DNA of 64,000 nucleotides from Micromonospora halotolerans (GTDB lineage Bacteria; Actinomycetota; Actinomycetes; Mycobacteriales; Micromonosporaceae): contig NZ_CP134876.1 of assembly GCF_032108445.1 (NCBI RefSeq), positions 6,200,001 to 6,264,000 of the forward strand, read 5' to 3'. The notes beneath the pieces were generated by a model, which ran no database searches, was not told the origin of the DNA, and saw nothing but the letters and a program-made list of their open reading frames with translations. This document shows, piece after piece, positions 53,408 through 61,577 of this stretch; within the stretch, counting starts at the first letter, position 1, and every line of letters starts with the position of its first letter. The translations under genes and the position numbers were made by a program.

Positions 53408-55398
53408 TGCGCACCGGACTTGCGAGGAGACTCTCCCGGCCCGGAATCCGTTTCCGGCGGCTCAGCCTGCCCTCGTGGATCTCCATCGCCGTTCTCGCCG
53501 TGATCGCCCTCGCCGCGGTCCTGGCCTCCGTGCTCGCCCCGCACTCGCCGTACGTGCAGCAGGCGGCCGGCGGCGGGCCCAGCGCGGCGCACTGGATGGG
53601 CCTCGACAGCGCGAACCGCGACATCTTCACCCGGCTGCTCTACGGCGCACGGTGGTCATTGATCATCGGGCTCGGGGCGACCGCCATCTCGCTGGTCTTC
53701 GGCGCGGTGATCGGCGCGATCGCGGCCACGTCGCGCAAGGCGGTCGACGAAGCGATCATGCGCAGCCTCGACGTCGTCATGGCGTTTCCGGGCATCGCGC
53801 TCGCCGCCGTGCTGGTCGCCGTCTTCGGTGGCAGCATCCCGGTGCTGGTGCTGGCGATTGCATTCCTCTACATGCCGTCCATCGCCCGCGTGGTACGCGC
53901 GAACGTTCTCGCCCAGTACGGCGAGGACTACGTCGCGGCCGAACGCATCATCGGCGCCCGCACCCCACACATCCTGCTCAAGCACGTGGCGATCAACTGC
54001 GCCGCGCCCATCCTCGTCTTCTGCACGGTGATGGTGGCCGACGCGATCGTCTTCGAGGCGTCGCTGTCGTTCATCGGCGCCGGCGTACGCCCACCGGACC
54101 CTTCATGGGGCAGCGTCATCGCCGACGGTCGCAACATGGTCCTGCTCGGCGGCTGGTGGGCCACGGTCTTCCCCGGCCTGCTGATCCTGATCACGGTCCT
54201 CGCGCTCAACATCCTCGCCGAGGGCGTCTCCGACGCCTGGGCCGCACCGACCGCCCGTCGCGCCGACCCGGTCAAGAAAGCGTCGGAGGTCGACGCGCTC
54301 GAGCAGGCGACCCCCGGATCCGGTGAGATCACCGAGCTGCCGGGGCTGGCGAAGGCCGCGCAGCGGCTGGCCGAACGGGCCCGCCCGCTGCCGCAGGGCG
54401 AGCCGATCCTGCAGGTCAAGGAACTCGCCATCGGCTTCGAGGGCCGGCACGACGGCGTGGACGTCGTCGACGGCATCTCCTTCGACGTGCGCCCCGGCGA
54501 GGTGCTCGGCCTCGTCGGCGAGTCCGGCTGCGGCAAGTCGTTGACCGCGCTGACCATCATGGGCCTGCAACCACACGGCGCCCGCATCGGCGGCCGGATC
54601 CTCTTCGACGGCAGGAACCTGCTGACGCTTCCCCGCACCGCCCGCCGCCGGCTGCTCGGCCACGACATGGCGATGATCTACCAGGACGCGCTGTCATCGC
54701 TGAACCCCGCGATGACCGTCAGGGCGCAGCTGAAGCAGGTGGTCCGCCGGGGCGGCCGGCGCAGCCCGGCGGAACTGCTGGAGCTCGTGGGCCTCGATCC
54801 GGCGCGTACCCTCTCCGCCTACCCCCACGAACTGTCCGGCGGCCAACGGCAGCGGGTCCTGATCGCGATGGCCCTCTCCCGCGAGCCCAAGCTGATCATC
54901 GCGGACGAACCCACCACGGCGCTGGACGTGACCGTGCAGGCGCAGGTGATCCAGCTGCTGCTGCGACTGCGTGCCGAGCTGGGTTTCGCCCTGATCCTGG
55001 TCTCGCACGATCTCGCCCTCGTCGCCGACGTCACCGACCGCGTCGTCGTCATGTACGGCGGCCAGATCGTGGAGGCCGGCGTGACGGCGACCCTGGTCGG
55101 CGCGCCCGCGCACCACTACGCTCGCGGGCTGCTCGGCTCGGTGCTGTCGCTGGAGTCCGGCGCCGCGCGGCTGACCCAGATCCGCGGCGTCGTACCAGCC
55201 CCTGCCGACTTCCCCAGCGGCTGCCGCTTCGCCGACCGCTGCCCGATGGCCAGCGAGATCTGCCGTACGCAGACGCCGCGGCTGGCGGGGCAGCGCCACC
55301 ACGAGGTGGCCTGCCACCACCCGGCGATCGACGTCACGGCGTCCGCCCTCGCCACCGGCGCGAGCGCCGCACCGGCCAGCCCTGCGGAGGCACGATGA
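53404..55398 (+). CDS. Fused ABC importer permease and ATPase (DppC-DppD fusion)
   Basis: A single 664-residue frame from GTG 53404 (or ATG 53407). Residues about 1-285 are a DppC-type permease: first helix WISIAVLAVIALAAVLASVL, HWMGLDSANRDIFTRLLYGA, DYVAAERIIGA loop, SLSFIGAGVRPPDPSWG. A charged linker (about 285-335) leads without any stop into a DppD-type ATPase: Walker A GESGCGKSL, LSGGQRQRV, Walker B LIIADEPTTALD, and an oligopeptide-type tail with the Cys cluster (CRFADRCPMASEIC). These are normally separate proteins; the fusion fixes one permease to one ATPase. It overlaps the next gene by ATGA. Confidence 0.9.
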   Translation: MMRTGLARRLSRPGIRFRRLSLPSWISIAVLAVIALAAVLASVLAPHSPYVQQAAGGGPSAAHWMGLDSANRDIFTRLLYGARWSLIIGLGATAISLVFGAVIGAIAATSRKAVDEAIMRSLDVVMAFPGIALAAVLVAVFGGSIPVLVLAIAFLYMPSIARVVRANVLAQYGEDYVAAERIIGARTPHILLKHVAINCAAPILVFCTVMVADAIVFEASLSFIGAGVRPPDPSWGSVIADGRNMVLLGGWWATVFPGLLILITVLALNILAEGVSDAWAAPTARRADPVKKASEVDALEQATPGSGEITELPGLAKAAQRLAERARPLPQGEPILQVKELAIGFEGRHDGVDVVDGISFDVRPGEVLGLVGESGCGKSLTALTIMGLQPHGARIGGRILFDGRNLLTLPRTARRRLLGHDMAMIYQDALSSLNPAMTVRAQLKQVVRRGGRRSPAELLELVGLDPARTLSAYPHELSGGQRQRVLIAMALSREPKLIIADEPTTALDVTVQAQVIQLLLRLRAELGFALILVSHDLALVADVTDRVVVMYGGQIVEAGVTATLVGAPAHHYARGLLGSVLSLESGAARLTQIRGVVPAPADFPSGCRFADRCPMASEICRTQTPRLAGQRHHEVACHHPAIDVTASALATGASAAPASPAEAR

Positions 55399-56438
55399 CT
55401 GCGACAAGCACCGAGACTCTCGTCGAGCTCGCCGATGTGCACGTGGTGTACACGGCGCGTTCCGGCGGGCTCTTCCGCCGCGATCGCGTCTACGCACTGA
55501 CCGGCGCGGATTTCACCATCGAGGCCGGCGAGACGGTGGGTGTCGTGGGGGAATCCGGCTGCGGCAAGTCGACGCTGGCCAAGATCCTGGTCGGGCTGGA
55601 GAAGCCCACCACGGGCACGGTGCGATTTCGCGGCCAGGACCTCTGGTCCATGTCCCCTGCCAGGCGTCGGGCGGCGATCGGGTCGAGCACCGGCATGGTG
55701 TTCCAGGACCCCTCGACGGCGCTCAACCGGCGGCTGCCTATCCGGCAGGTGCTGCGCGACCCGCTGGACGTGCACCGGGTCGGCAACTCCCGGCAGCGCG
55801 AGGAGCGGGTACGCGAGCTGCTCGACCTGGTGGGCCTGCCGTCGAGCGTCGCCGACCTGCTGCCGAGCCAGGTGTCCGGCGGCCAGCGCCAGCGGGTCGC
55901 GGTCGCCCGCGCGTTGGCGCAACGGCCGCAGCTGCTGATCGCCGACGAACCCACCAGCGCGCTCGACGTCTCGGTACGCGCGCAGATCCTGAACCTGCTG
56001 CTCGACCTGAAGGAGCAGCTCAACCTGGCGATGGTCTTCGTCTCCCACGACATCCAGACGGTGCGGCGCATGAGCGACCGGGTCGTGACGATGTATCTCG
56101 GACGGATCGTCGAGCAAACCCCGGCCGGGGCGGTGCCCGGCGGCGCCCGCCACCCCTACACCCGCGCGCTCTTCTCGGCCACGCCCGGGCTGCTCTTCCC
56201 GATCGACCCGATCCCGCTGGCCGGACCGGTTCCCTCCGCTACCCGGCCGCCCAGCGGATGCCCCTTCCGTACGCGCTGCTGGAAGGCCGACGACCGGTGT
56301 GCCACGGAGATGCCGGGAGTGCAGATCGCCACCGTCGTCCGGCCCGGTGATCACCTGTTCCGCTGCCACCATCCGATCCGCGACGGCTCGACCGACCTCG
56401 ACCTGATCAGCCAAGCCCAGGAGCCTTCATGTCACTGA
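55395..56438 (+). CDS. ABC importer ATPase (DppF/OppF-like)
   Basis: ATG 55395 overlaps the previous stop; 347 residues. Walker A GESGCGKSTLAK, VSGGQRQRVAVARAL signature, Walker B LLIADEPTSALDVS, His switch VSHDIQTV, and the C-terminal oligopeptide_HPY-type domain with CPFRTRCWKADDRC. It pairs with the ATPase half of the fusion protein. Its 3' end overlaps the lyase-family gene by 10 bp. Confidence 0.93.
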   Translation: MTATSTETLVELADVHVVYTARSGGLFRRDRVYALTGADFTIEAGETVGVVGESGCGKSTLAKILVGLEKPTTGTVRFRGQDLWSMSPARRRAAIGSSTGMVFQDPSTALNRRLPIRQVLRDPLDVHRVGNSRQREERVRELLDLVGLPSSVADLLPSQVSGGQRQRVAVARALAQRPQLLIADEPTSALDVSVRAQILNLLLDLKEQLNLAMVFVSHDIQTVRRMSDRVVTMYLGRIVEQTPAGAVPGGARHPYTRALFSATPGLLFPIDPIPLAGPVPSATRPPSGCPFRTRCWKADDRCATEMPGVQIATVVRPGDHLFRCHHPIRDGSTDLDLISQAQEPSCH

Positions 56439-57349
56439 CCGGCGTCATCCCCCCGGTATCCACCCCGCTGACCCCGGATTTCGAGGTCGACACCGGATCG
56501 CTGACCCGGTTGGTGGACCATCTGCTGGACGGTGGGGTGGACGGGCTGTTCGTCCTCGGCTCCACCTCCGAGGTGGCCTTCCTCCCGGACGGTCACCGCA
56601 AGATCGTGCTGGACACGGTCCGGGGCCACGTCGCCGGCCAGGTTCCCGTGCTCGCCGGCGTGATCGACATGACCGCCCTGCGCGTACTGGACCACGTGCG
56701 GGTGGCCGCCGAGGCGGGCGTGGACGGGCTCGTGGCCACCGCACCCTTCTACGCCCGCACCCACCCCGCCGAGATCGAGCTGCACTTCCGCACCATCGCG
56801 GCGCGGGCCGGGTTGCCGTTGTACGCCTACGACCTGCCGGTTTCGGTGCACAGCAAGCTCGGCATCGACCTGCTGCTCGACCTCGCCCGCGACGGTGTGC
56901 TGGCCGGAGTCAAGGACTCCAGTGGCGACGAAGGCGGCCTGCGTGGGGTGATCCTCGGGCGACGGGACCGTCGGGACATCGGCTCGTTCAGCGTGCTGAC
57001 CGGCTCCGAACTCACCGTCGACTCCGCGCTCTGGATGGGCGCGGACGGCGTGGTGCCGGGCCTGGGAAACGTCGACCCGCACGGCTATGCGCGGCTGTTC
57101 CGGGCCGCGTCGAACGGCGACTGGGAGGCCGCGCGAGCCGAACAGGAGCGACTGCTGCACCTCTTCGAACTCGTGACTGTCGGCGGACCCCGAATGGGTA
57201 GGGGTTCGTCCGCGCTGGGAGCGTTCAAGGCCGCACTGTACCTGCGCGGGATCATCGACTACCCGACGACGGCGGTGCCGCAGATCCCGCTGAACGAGGA
57301 CGAGATCGCCCGGGTCGGGAAGTATCTGGGCGCAGCCGGCCTGCTGTGA
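56429..57349 (+). CDS. Dihydrodipicolinate synthase / N-acetylneuraminate lyase family enzyme (first)
   Basis: Protein of 306 residues, ATG 56429. A (beta/alpha)8 aldolase with GVIPPVSTPLTPDFEVD at the start, GLFVLGSTSEVAFL (the GTTGE-type carboxylate-binding loop, here GSTSE), LYAYDLPVS with the catalytic Tyr, and AGVKDSSGD with the Schiff-base Lys. Reversible pyruvate aldol chemistry is expected. Next to sialidases and an importer, cleavage of N-acetylneuraminate or a related keto acid is the best guess. nanE and nanK homologues were not seen in the window. Confidence 0.88.
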   Translation: MSLTGVIPPVSTPLTPDFEVDTGSLTRLVDHLLDGGVDGLFVLGSTSEVAFLPDGHRKIVLDTVRGHVAGQVPVLAGVIDMTALRVLDHVRVAAEAGVDGLVATAPFYARTHPAEIELHFRTIAARAGLPLYAYDLPVSVHSKLGIDLLLDLARDGVLAGVKDSSGDEGGLRGVILGRRDRRDIGSFSVLTGSELTVDSALWMGADGVVPGLGNVDPHGYARLFRAASNGDWEAARAEQERLLHLFELVTVGGPRMGRGSSALGAFKAALYLRGIIDYPTTAVPQIPLNEDEIARVGKYLGAAGLL

Positions 57350-58350
57350 CACCCGGGGACGGCGGCCGCGGACAACGGGATACGCCACCAGGGACCAGCC
57401 ACGAGACGGTGAACAGGCCGCGGGCATCGAGATCGGTGGACCTACGCGGTACGTGGGGGACGCTGCTCCTGCCGTTGCACGCCGACGACACGATCAACTG
57501 GGACCTAGCGGCGCACGCACTCGATGTCCTCGTCGCCGCCGGGCTCGATGGCGTCTACGCGCACGGCACCGCGGGCGAGTTCCACACGCTCAGTGAGGAC
57601 GAGTACGACCGGATCAACGAGCTCGTCGCCGACAAGTGTGCGCGCCACCGGATTCCGTTTCAGCTCGGTGCCAGCCACATGAGCGCGCAAACCTGCCTGG
57701 GCCGGGTCCATCGGGCACGGGCGCTCGCGCCGAGCGCCCTGCAGGTGACGCTGCCAGACTGGCTGCCGCTGTCGCGTACCGAGGTGATCCGTTTTCTGGT
57801 CAGGATCGCCTCGGCCGCCGAACCGGTCCCGCTCGTCCTGTACAACCCGGCGCACGCGAAGACTCAGGTCGCCGCCGACAGCTACGCCGCGATTCGCCGG
57901 GAGGTGCCGAGCCTCATCGGTATCAAGGTCGCCGGCGGCGACGCCGCGTGGTACGCAGCGATGCGGGAGTACGCGGGCGACCTGGCCATCTTCGTCCCGG
58001 GGCATGCCCTGGCGACCGGCCTTCGGCATGGTGCCGCCGGCTCCTACTCGAACGTTGCCGCCCTCAATCCGGCCGGCGCCGTCGCGTGGCAGCGGATGAT
58101 GATTGAGGACCTCGGGGGTGCGCTCGATGTGGAGCGCCGGATCCAGAGGTTCCTGGCCGACCACGTCGACCCGCTCGCCAGGCAGGGCTTCGGGAACCCG
58201 GCGCTGGACAAGTTTCTCGCTCATCTCGGCAACTGGGCCGAGATCGGCACCCGAGTTCGTTGGCCTTACGCCTCCGTCGACGAATCGGCTGCCGAGCGGC
58301 TACGTCCGACCGTGCGCGGCTGCCTGCCGGAGCTCTTTCCGGGTGAGTGA
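57346..58350 (+). CDS. Dihydrodipicolinate synthase family enzyme (second)
   Basis: GTG 57346 overlaps the first lyase gene stop; 334 residues, with an N-terminal extension of about 32 residues before DLRGTWGTLLLPL. DGVYAHGTAGEFHTL replaces the GTTGE loop, LVLYNPAHAK holds the catalytic Tyr and LIGIKVAGGD the Lys. It is clearly diverged from the first copy and may act on a different keto sugar acid, or as the next step. The last 85 bp overlap antisense with the CE7 esterase gene. Confidence 0.85.
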   Translation: MTPGDGGRGQRDTPPGTSHETVNRPRASRSVDLRGTWGTLLLPLHADDTINWDLAAHALDVLVAAGLDGVYAHGTAGEFHTLSEDEYDRINELVADKCARHRIPFQLGASHMSAQTCLGRVHRARALAPSALQVTLPDWLPLSRTEVIRFLVRIASAAEPVPLVLYNPAHAKTQVAADSYAAIRREVPSLIGIKVAGGDAAWYAAMREYAGDLAIFVPGHALATGLRHGAAGSYSNVAALNPAGAVAWQRMMIEDLGGALDVERRIQRFLADHVDPLARQGFGNPALDKFLAHLGNWAEIGTRVRWPYASVDESAAERLRPTVRGCLPELFPGE

Positions 58351-59339
58351 ATTCGGTCGACGACGTTGCCGGTCAGCACGCTTCGCAACCACCGGATCTG
58401 CTTCGCACGCTGCATGCCCGCGCCGCCTTCGTGCCCGTTGTACGGCCACACCGTGATCTCCTTGCCGCCCGAGGCGTAGTGGTTGTAGGCCGCAAAGACG
58501 GTCGAGGGCGGACACACGCTGTCCATGAGGGCAACCGAGAAGAGAGCCGGCGCGCTCGCGCGGGCGGCGAAGTTCATGCCGTCGAAGTAGCTCAGCGTCG
58601 CGAAGACCTGATCGACCTCACCGTGGTAGGTCTTCAGGTACGACACCAACTCGCCGTACGGGAGGGCATCGGTGATCTCGGCGGCGCGCCGGTAGTGGGA
58701 CAGGAATGGCACGTCGGGCATGGCGGCGGCGAGCCCGTCGACCAGGCCGGCGACGGCGACGGTGATCCCTCCGCCCTGGCTGCCGCCGGTGACCACCACC
58801 CGGTCGGGGTTGACCCTGGGGTGCGCGCGCGCCGCGTCGACCGCGCGGACGCCGTCGGCGAGGACCCGGCGGTAGTAGTAGTGGTGCGGGTCGCCGATGC
58901 CGCGGGTCAGGAAGCCGGGCGCCTGGGGCAGGCCGACCGGGTCGGGGTCTGGGGTCTCGCCCACGAGTTTGCCGTTGCTGCCCTGCCCCCGGGTGTCCAT
59001 GACGAGGTGGGCGTAGCCGGCGGCACTCCAGGTGAGCCAGTCGTGCGGCAGGCCGCGCCCGCCGCCGTACCCGAGGTACTCGACCACGCAGGGCAGTCGG
59101 CCACTCGTGTGCCGGGGCAGCAGGAACCAGCCGCGCACGGGCTGGCCGGCGAATCCGGGGAATGTGACGTCGTACACCTCGACGGTGGACAGGCCAGCGT
59201 CGTAGGGGACGAAGCGGGCGGGCCAGTGCTCGGCTCGCGACTCCTTGAGAGTGGTGGCCCAGAAGTCGTCGAAGTCGGTGGGCTCGTCGCGGGCGGGCAG
59301 GTAGTCGCGGAGACGGTCCAGTGGCCAGTCGACGAGCAT
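58266..59339 (-). CDS. CE7 acetyl esterase (cephalosporin C deacetylase / acetylxylan esterase family)
   Basis: Protein of 357 residues, ATG 59339. Alpha/beta hydrolase with DFDDFWATTL, VRGWFLLPRH, RGQGSNG (the RGQ motif of CE7), GGSQGGGITVA (nucleophile Ser), LMDSVCPPSTVFA (Asp) and NGHEGG (His). No signal peptide, so cytoplasmic deacetylation of imported sugars is likely. The last about 28 residues, after RWLRSVLTGNVVD, are a polar tail encoded opposite the end of the second lyase gene and are absent from typical members. The overlap suggests that the original stop was lost. Confidence 0.9.
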   Translation of the reverse strand: MLVDWPLDRLRDYLPARDEPTDFDDFWATTLKESRAEHWPARFVPYDAGLSTVEVYDVTFPGFAGQPVRGWFLLPRHTSGRLPCVVEYLGYGGGRGLPHDWLTWSAAGYAHLVMDTRGQGSNGKLVGETPDPDPVGLPQAPGFLTRGIGDPHHYYYRRVLADGVRAVDAARAHPRVNPDRVVVTGGSQGGGITVAVAGLVDGLAAAMPDVPFLSHYRRAAEITDALPYGELVSYLKTYHGEVDQVFATLSYFDGMNFAARASAPALFSVALMDSVCPPSTVFAAYNHYASGGKEITVWPYNGHEGGAGMQRAKQIRWLRSVLTGNVVDRIHSPGKSSGRQPRTVGRSRSAADSSTEA

Positions 59340-59434
59340 GATGTTCTTCCCTTCGAGATGCGGGCGTTACAGGCCAGTCACCGTGCCGTTCACGGGGTGC
59401 TCCTCGGTCACGGCCGTTGCCGGGCGTCGTCGGA

Positions 59435-59468
59435 GATGGCACCCACCGCAGGCCCGGTAGGCGCCATC
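59435..59468 (-). terminator. Hairpin just downstream of tnpB
   Basis: Arms GATGGCACCCACCG (59435-59448) and CGGTAGGCGCCATC (59455-59468) pair over 14 positions with two imperfect positions and a 6-base loop, starting 6 bases after the tnpB stop. It could be the tnpB terminator or part of the guide (omega) RNA that TnpB families produce from this end. Confidence 0.5.
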
Positions 59469-59474
59469 TGCTTC

Positions 59475-60893
59475 CTACTTGTTGCTCATAGTTGAGCGGT
59501 TCGGATGATTCGCTCTCCGCCCGGCGGTGGCTGGGTTGGAGTCCTGGACCGGCAGTCTGGTCCGGTGGCGATCGGTCCTATCCTGCAGGATCTGCTTCAC
59601 CTTGTGGTGTGGGGTGTGCAGGGCAATGTCGGGGTCGCCGGCTCGGTGCAGGATGTTGATCGCGGCGTTCACGTCGGCCTGCCACACCACCCCGCACGAG
59701 GTGCAGTGAAACCGGTCCCCACTGCGTCGGCCGAGCCGGCCGCAGCGGTGACAGGTTTGTGAGGTGTAGGCGGCGTTGACGTGTACGAGCGCAGAACCTC
59801 TGCGCTCCGACACGCTTTTCAGGGCCTCGGCGGTGACTCCTTTGGTCCACGCGGCGAGACGCCGGTTGATGTTCTTAGGAAGCTTCTTGCGGCCGGTGAA
59901 GCGTTTGGTGAGGTCTTCGGCGATCACGGTGGCGGCCTCGTTTACGACCTCGTGCACGGCGGTGAAGATTTCCGTACGTACCCGGGCACGGTGGCGGGCG
60001 GCCTGCCGATCCCGCTTGATCGTGCCGAGATTGTTGACCTTGATCCGGTGCGCTTTCGCGTCGTCGCCACGCAGGGCGGCGTTGTTGGCGATTGAGCGTA
60101 GCTTCGCCCGACGGCGGTTACGCTCCTTCAACCGGTCCGACTCGCGGGTGAGCAGGTCGCCGAGCCCGGCACCGTGGGGCTGGCCGTCGGAGTCGGTCAG
60201 GGCTTCGGTGTAACCCTTGTCCACACCAAGCCTCCGGTCGCCGCACGGCCGCTGCGACGACCGCATCTGCGCCGCGTCGATCTGGTAGTGCACCTCGACC
60301 CGGCCGCTGCGCAGGATCAGGCGCAGCGTCCCGGTCGGGGCGACGGTCGTGGACAGCGGAATTTTGACCATCTTGCGGGGCTCCAGACCGGGAATCGCCA
60401 GCCACAACCGTCCCCGCCCATCGACGGCGGTGTGGTACCTGTCGGCGCGCACCACGATCTGATCGTGCGTGCGGTTGTGGCCCCGCTTCCAGTGTTTGCG
60501 CATCTGCCGTGACAGGAACGGATCGTCAGCCCACTGGTCGGCCCTCAGCGCGGTGAACATCCGCCTACGCTCGGCCGGATCGTTGGTGTGTCGGCTGATC
60601 GCCCGCCGCACCTGTACCTTGGCCGCCTCCAGGTTCGCGGCGATATCGGCCATGGCATCGCGGACGGTTTCCTTCCACGCATTCGCCAACACGGCGAACT
60701 GCACATACGTGCCGTCAGCCAACCACCGGTCGCGCACCTGCCGGTCCCGCAGTCCGGCCCCGACACCGTTGATCGAGCCGTAGCGCTGCCACACCTCGCT
60801 GCGCACCCGACCCAACCGGCGGGCCTGCTCCGCCAGGGCGGCGTACTTGCCCGCATTCAGTCGGGCCGAGTAGGCAATCCGGGTGACCTTCAC
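59475..60893 (-). CDS. tnpB: TnpB RNA-guided endonuclease
   Basis: Protein of 472 residues, ATG 60893 overlapping the tnpA stop. The N-terminal helix-turn and WED-like region precede a RuvC-like nuclease: GVDKGYT (first Asp, about 224), VIAEDLTK (Glu, about 322) and ADVNAAINI (last Asp, about 408). Between the latter two lies a zinc ribbon with CHRCGRLG and FHCTSCG. All catalytic residues are present, so it may be active with an omega RNA transcribed from its 3' end. In the family it promotes retention of the element by cutting donor sites. Confidence 0.92.
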   Translation of the reverse strand: MKVTRIAYSARLNAGKYAALAEQARRLGRVRSEVWQRYGSINGVGAGLRDRQVRDRWLADGTYVQFAVLANAWKETVRDAMADIAANLEAAKVQVRRAISRHTNDPAERRRMFTALRADQWADDPFLSRQMRKHWKRGHNRTHDQIVVRADRYHTAVDGRGRLWLAIPGLEPRKMVKIPLSTTVAPTGTLRLILRSGRVEVHYQIDAAQMRSSQRPCGDRRLGVDKGYTEALTDSDGQPHGAGLGDLLTRESDRLKERNRRRAKLRSIANNAALRGDDAKAHRIKVNNLGTIKRDRQAARHRARVRTEIFTAVHEVVNEAATVIAEDLTKRFTGRKKLPKNINRRLAAWTKGVTAEALKSVSERRGSALVHVNAAYTSQTCHRCGRLGRRSGDRFHCTSCGVVWQADVNAAINILHRAGDPDIALHTPHHKVKQILQDRTDRHRTRLPVQDSNPATAGRRANHPNRSTMSNK

Positions 60894-61516
60894 CGGTCAT
60901 CCCCCACGGCTAGATCCGCCCCTTTGAGTTCCTTCTCGTAGCGGCGCAAACCGTCCAGCCGGCGGGAGAAGGTGTGCACGATCGCCAACAAGTCCTCCAC
61001 CAGCTCCTGCTGCGGGGACAGGGACTCCTGGTTGGCCACAACGATCTCGCAGCCGCCGCGCGCCGCCAGATGCTCCAGCAACTCGAACCCGAACCGCGCC
61101 AACCGGTCCTGGTGCGCCACCACCAGCGTGCCAACCTCACCCCGGTCGACCGCATCCATCAACGCCAGGAACTTCTTACGCCGAAGGTCCATCCCGCCGC
61201 CGACCTCGCTGATCCACTCGTCCACGGCCAGACCACGAGCGAGGCAGAACTGTTGCATCGCCGCCACCTGCGAGGCCAGATCGGACTTCTGACCCGGCGA
61301 CGAGACCCGGCAGTACACCACAACCTTCCGCCGGACGGCGTCGAAGCCCGGCCGCAACACCCGGCGCACATCCGAATCGTCGAAATACCGCTGCCCGGAC
61401 GGCAGACGACGGGCCGCGATCCGACCCTCCGCCTCCCACCGGCGCACCGTGCTCACCGAGCGGCCCACCCGCTTGGCGAACTCACCGATCCGATAGACGC
61501 TGCCCACAGCGGTCAA
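60890..61516 (-). CDS. tnpA: IS607-family serine recombinase (TnpA)
   Basis: TTG 61516 (or GTG 61507); 208 residues. An N-terminal MerR-like helix-turn-helix (YRIGEFAKRVGRSVSTVRRW) precedes a serine recombinase domain with VVVYCRVSSPGQKSDL (catalytic Ser near 72), TLVVAHQDRLARFGFELLEH and a conserved C-terminal helix. This reversed order, DNA-binding domain first, is diagnostic of IS607 transposases. Confidence 0.92.
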   Translation of the reverse strand: MTAVGSVYRIGEFAKRVGRSVSTVRRWEAEGRIAARRLPSGQRYFDDSDVRRVLRPGFDAVRRKVVVYCRVSSPGQKSDLASQVAAMQQFCLARGLAVDEWISEVGGGMDLRRKKFLALMDAVDRGEVGTLVVAHQDRLARFGFELLEHLAARGGCEIVVANQESLSPQQELVEDLLAIVHTFSRRLDGLRRYEKELKGADLAVGDDR

Positions 61517-61577
61517 CTATGGATAGTTCTGAAGAGGAAAGCAACCACCAGTAGCTGCTCCTGACGAAGGCTGTCGG

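Larger units (their letters stand above)
59435..61521 (-). mobile_element. IS607-family element (tnpA serine recombinase plus tnpB)
   Basis: Two overlapping minus-strand genes, a MerR-HTH/serine recombinase and a TnpB nuclease, form a standard IS607 arrangement. A 9-bp inverted pair, CATAGTTGA at 59487-59495 and TCAACTATG at 61513-61521, lies near the two ends. Exact borders are not proven because IS607 elements lack conserved inverted repeats and target duplications. The element separates the CE7 esterase from the second sialidase. Confidence 0.75.
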
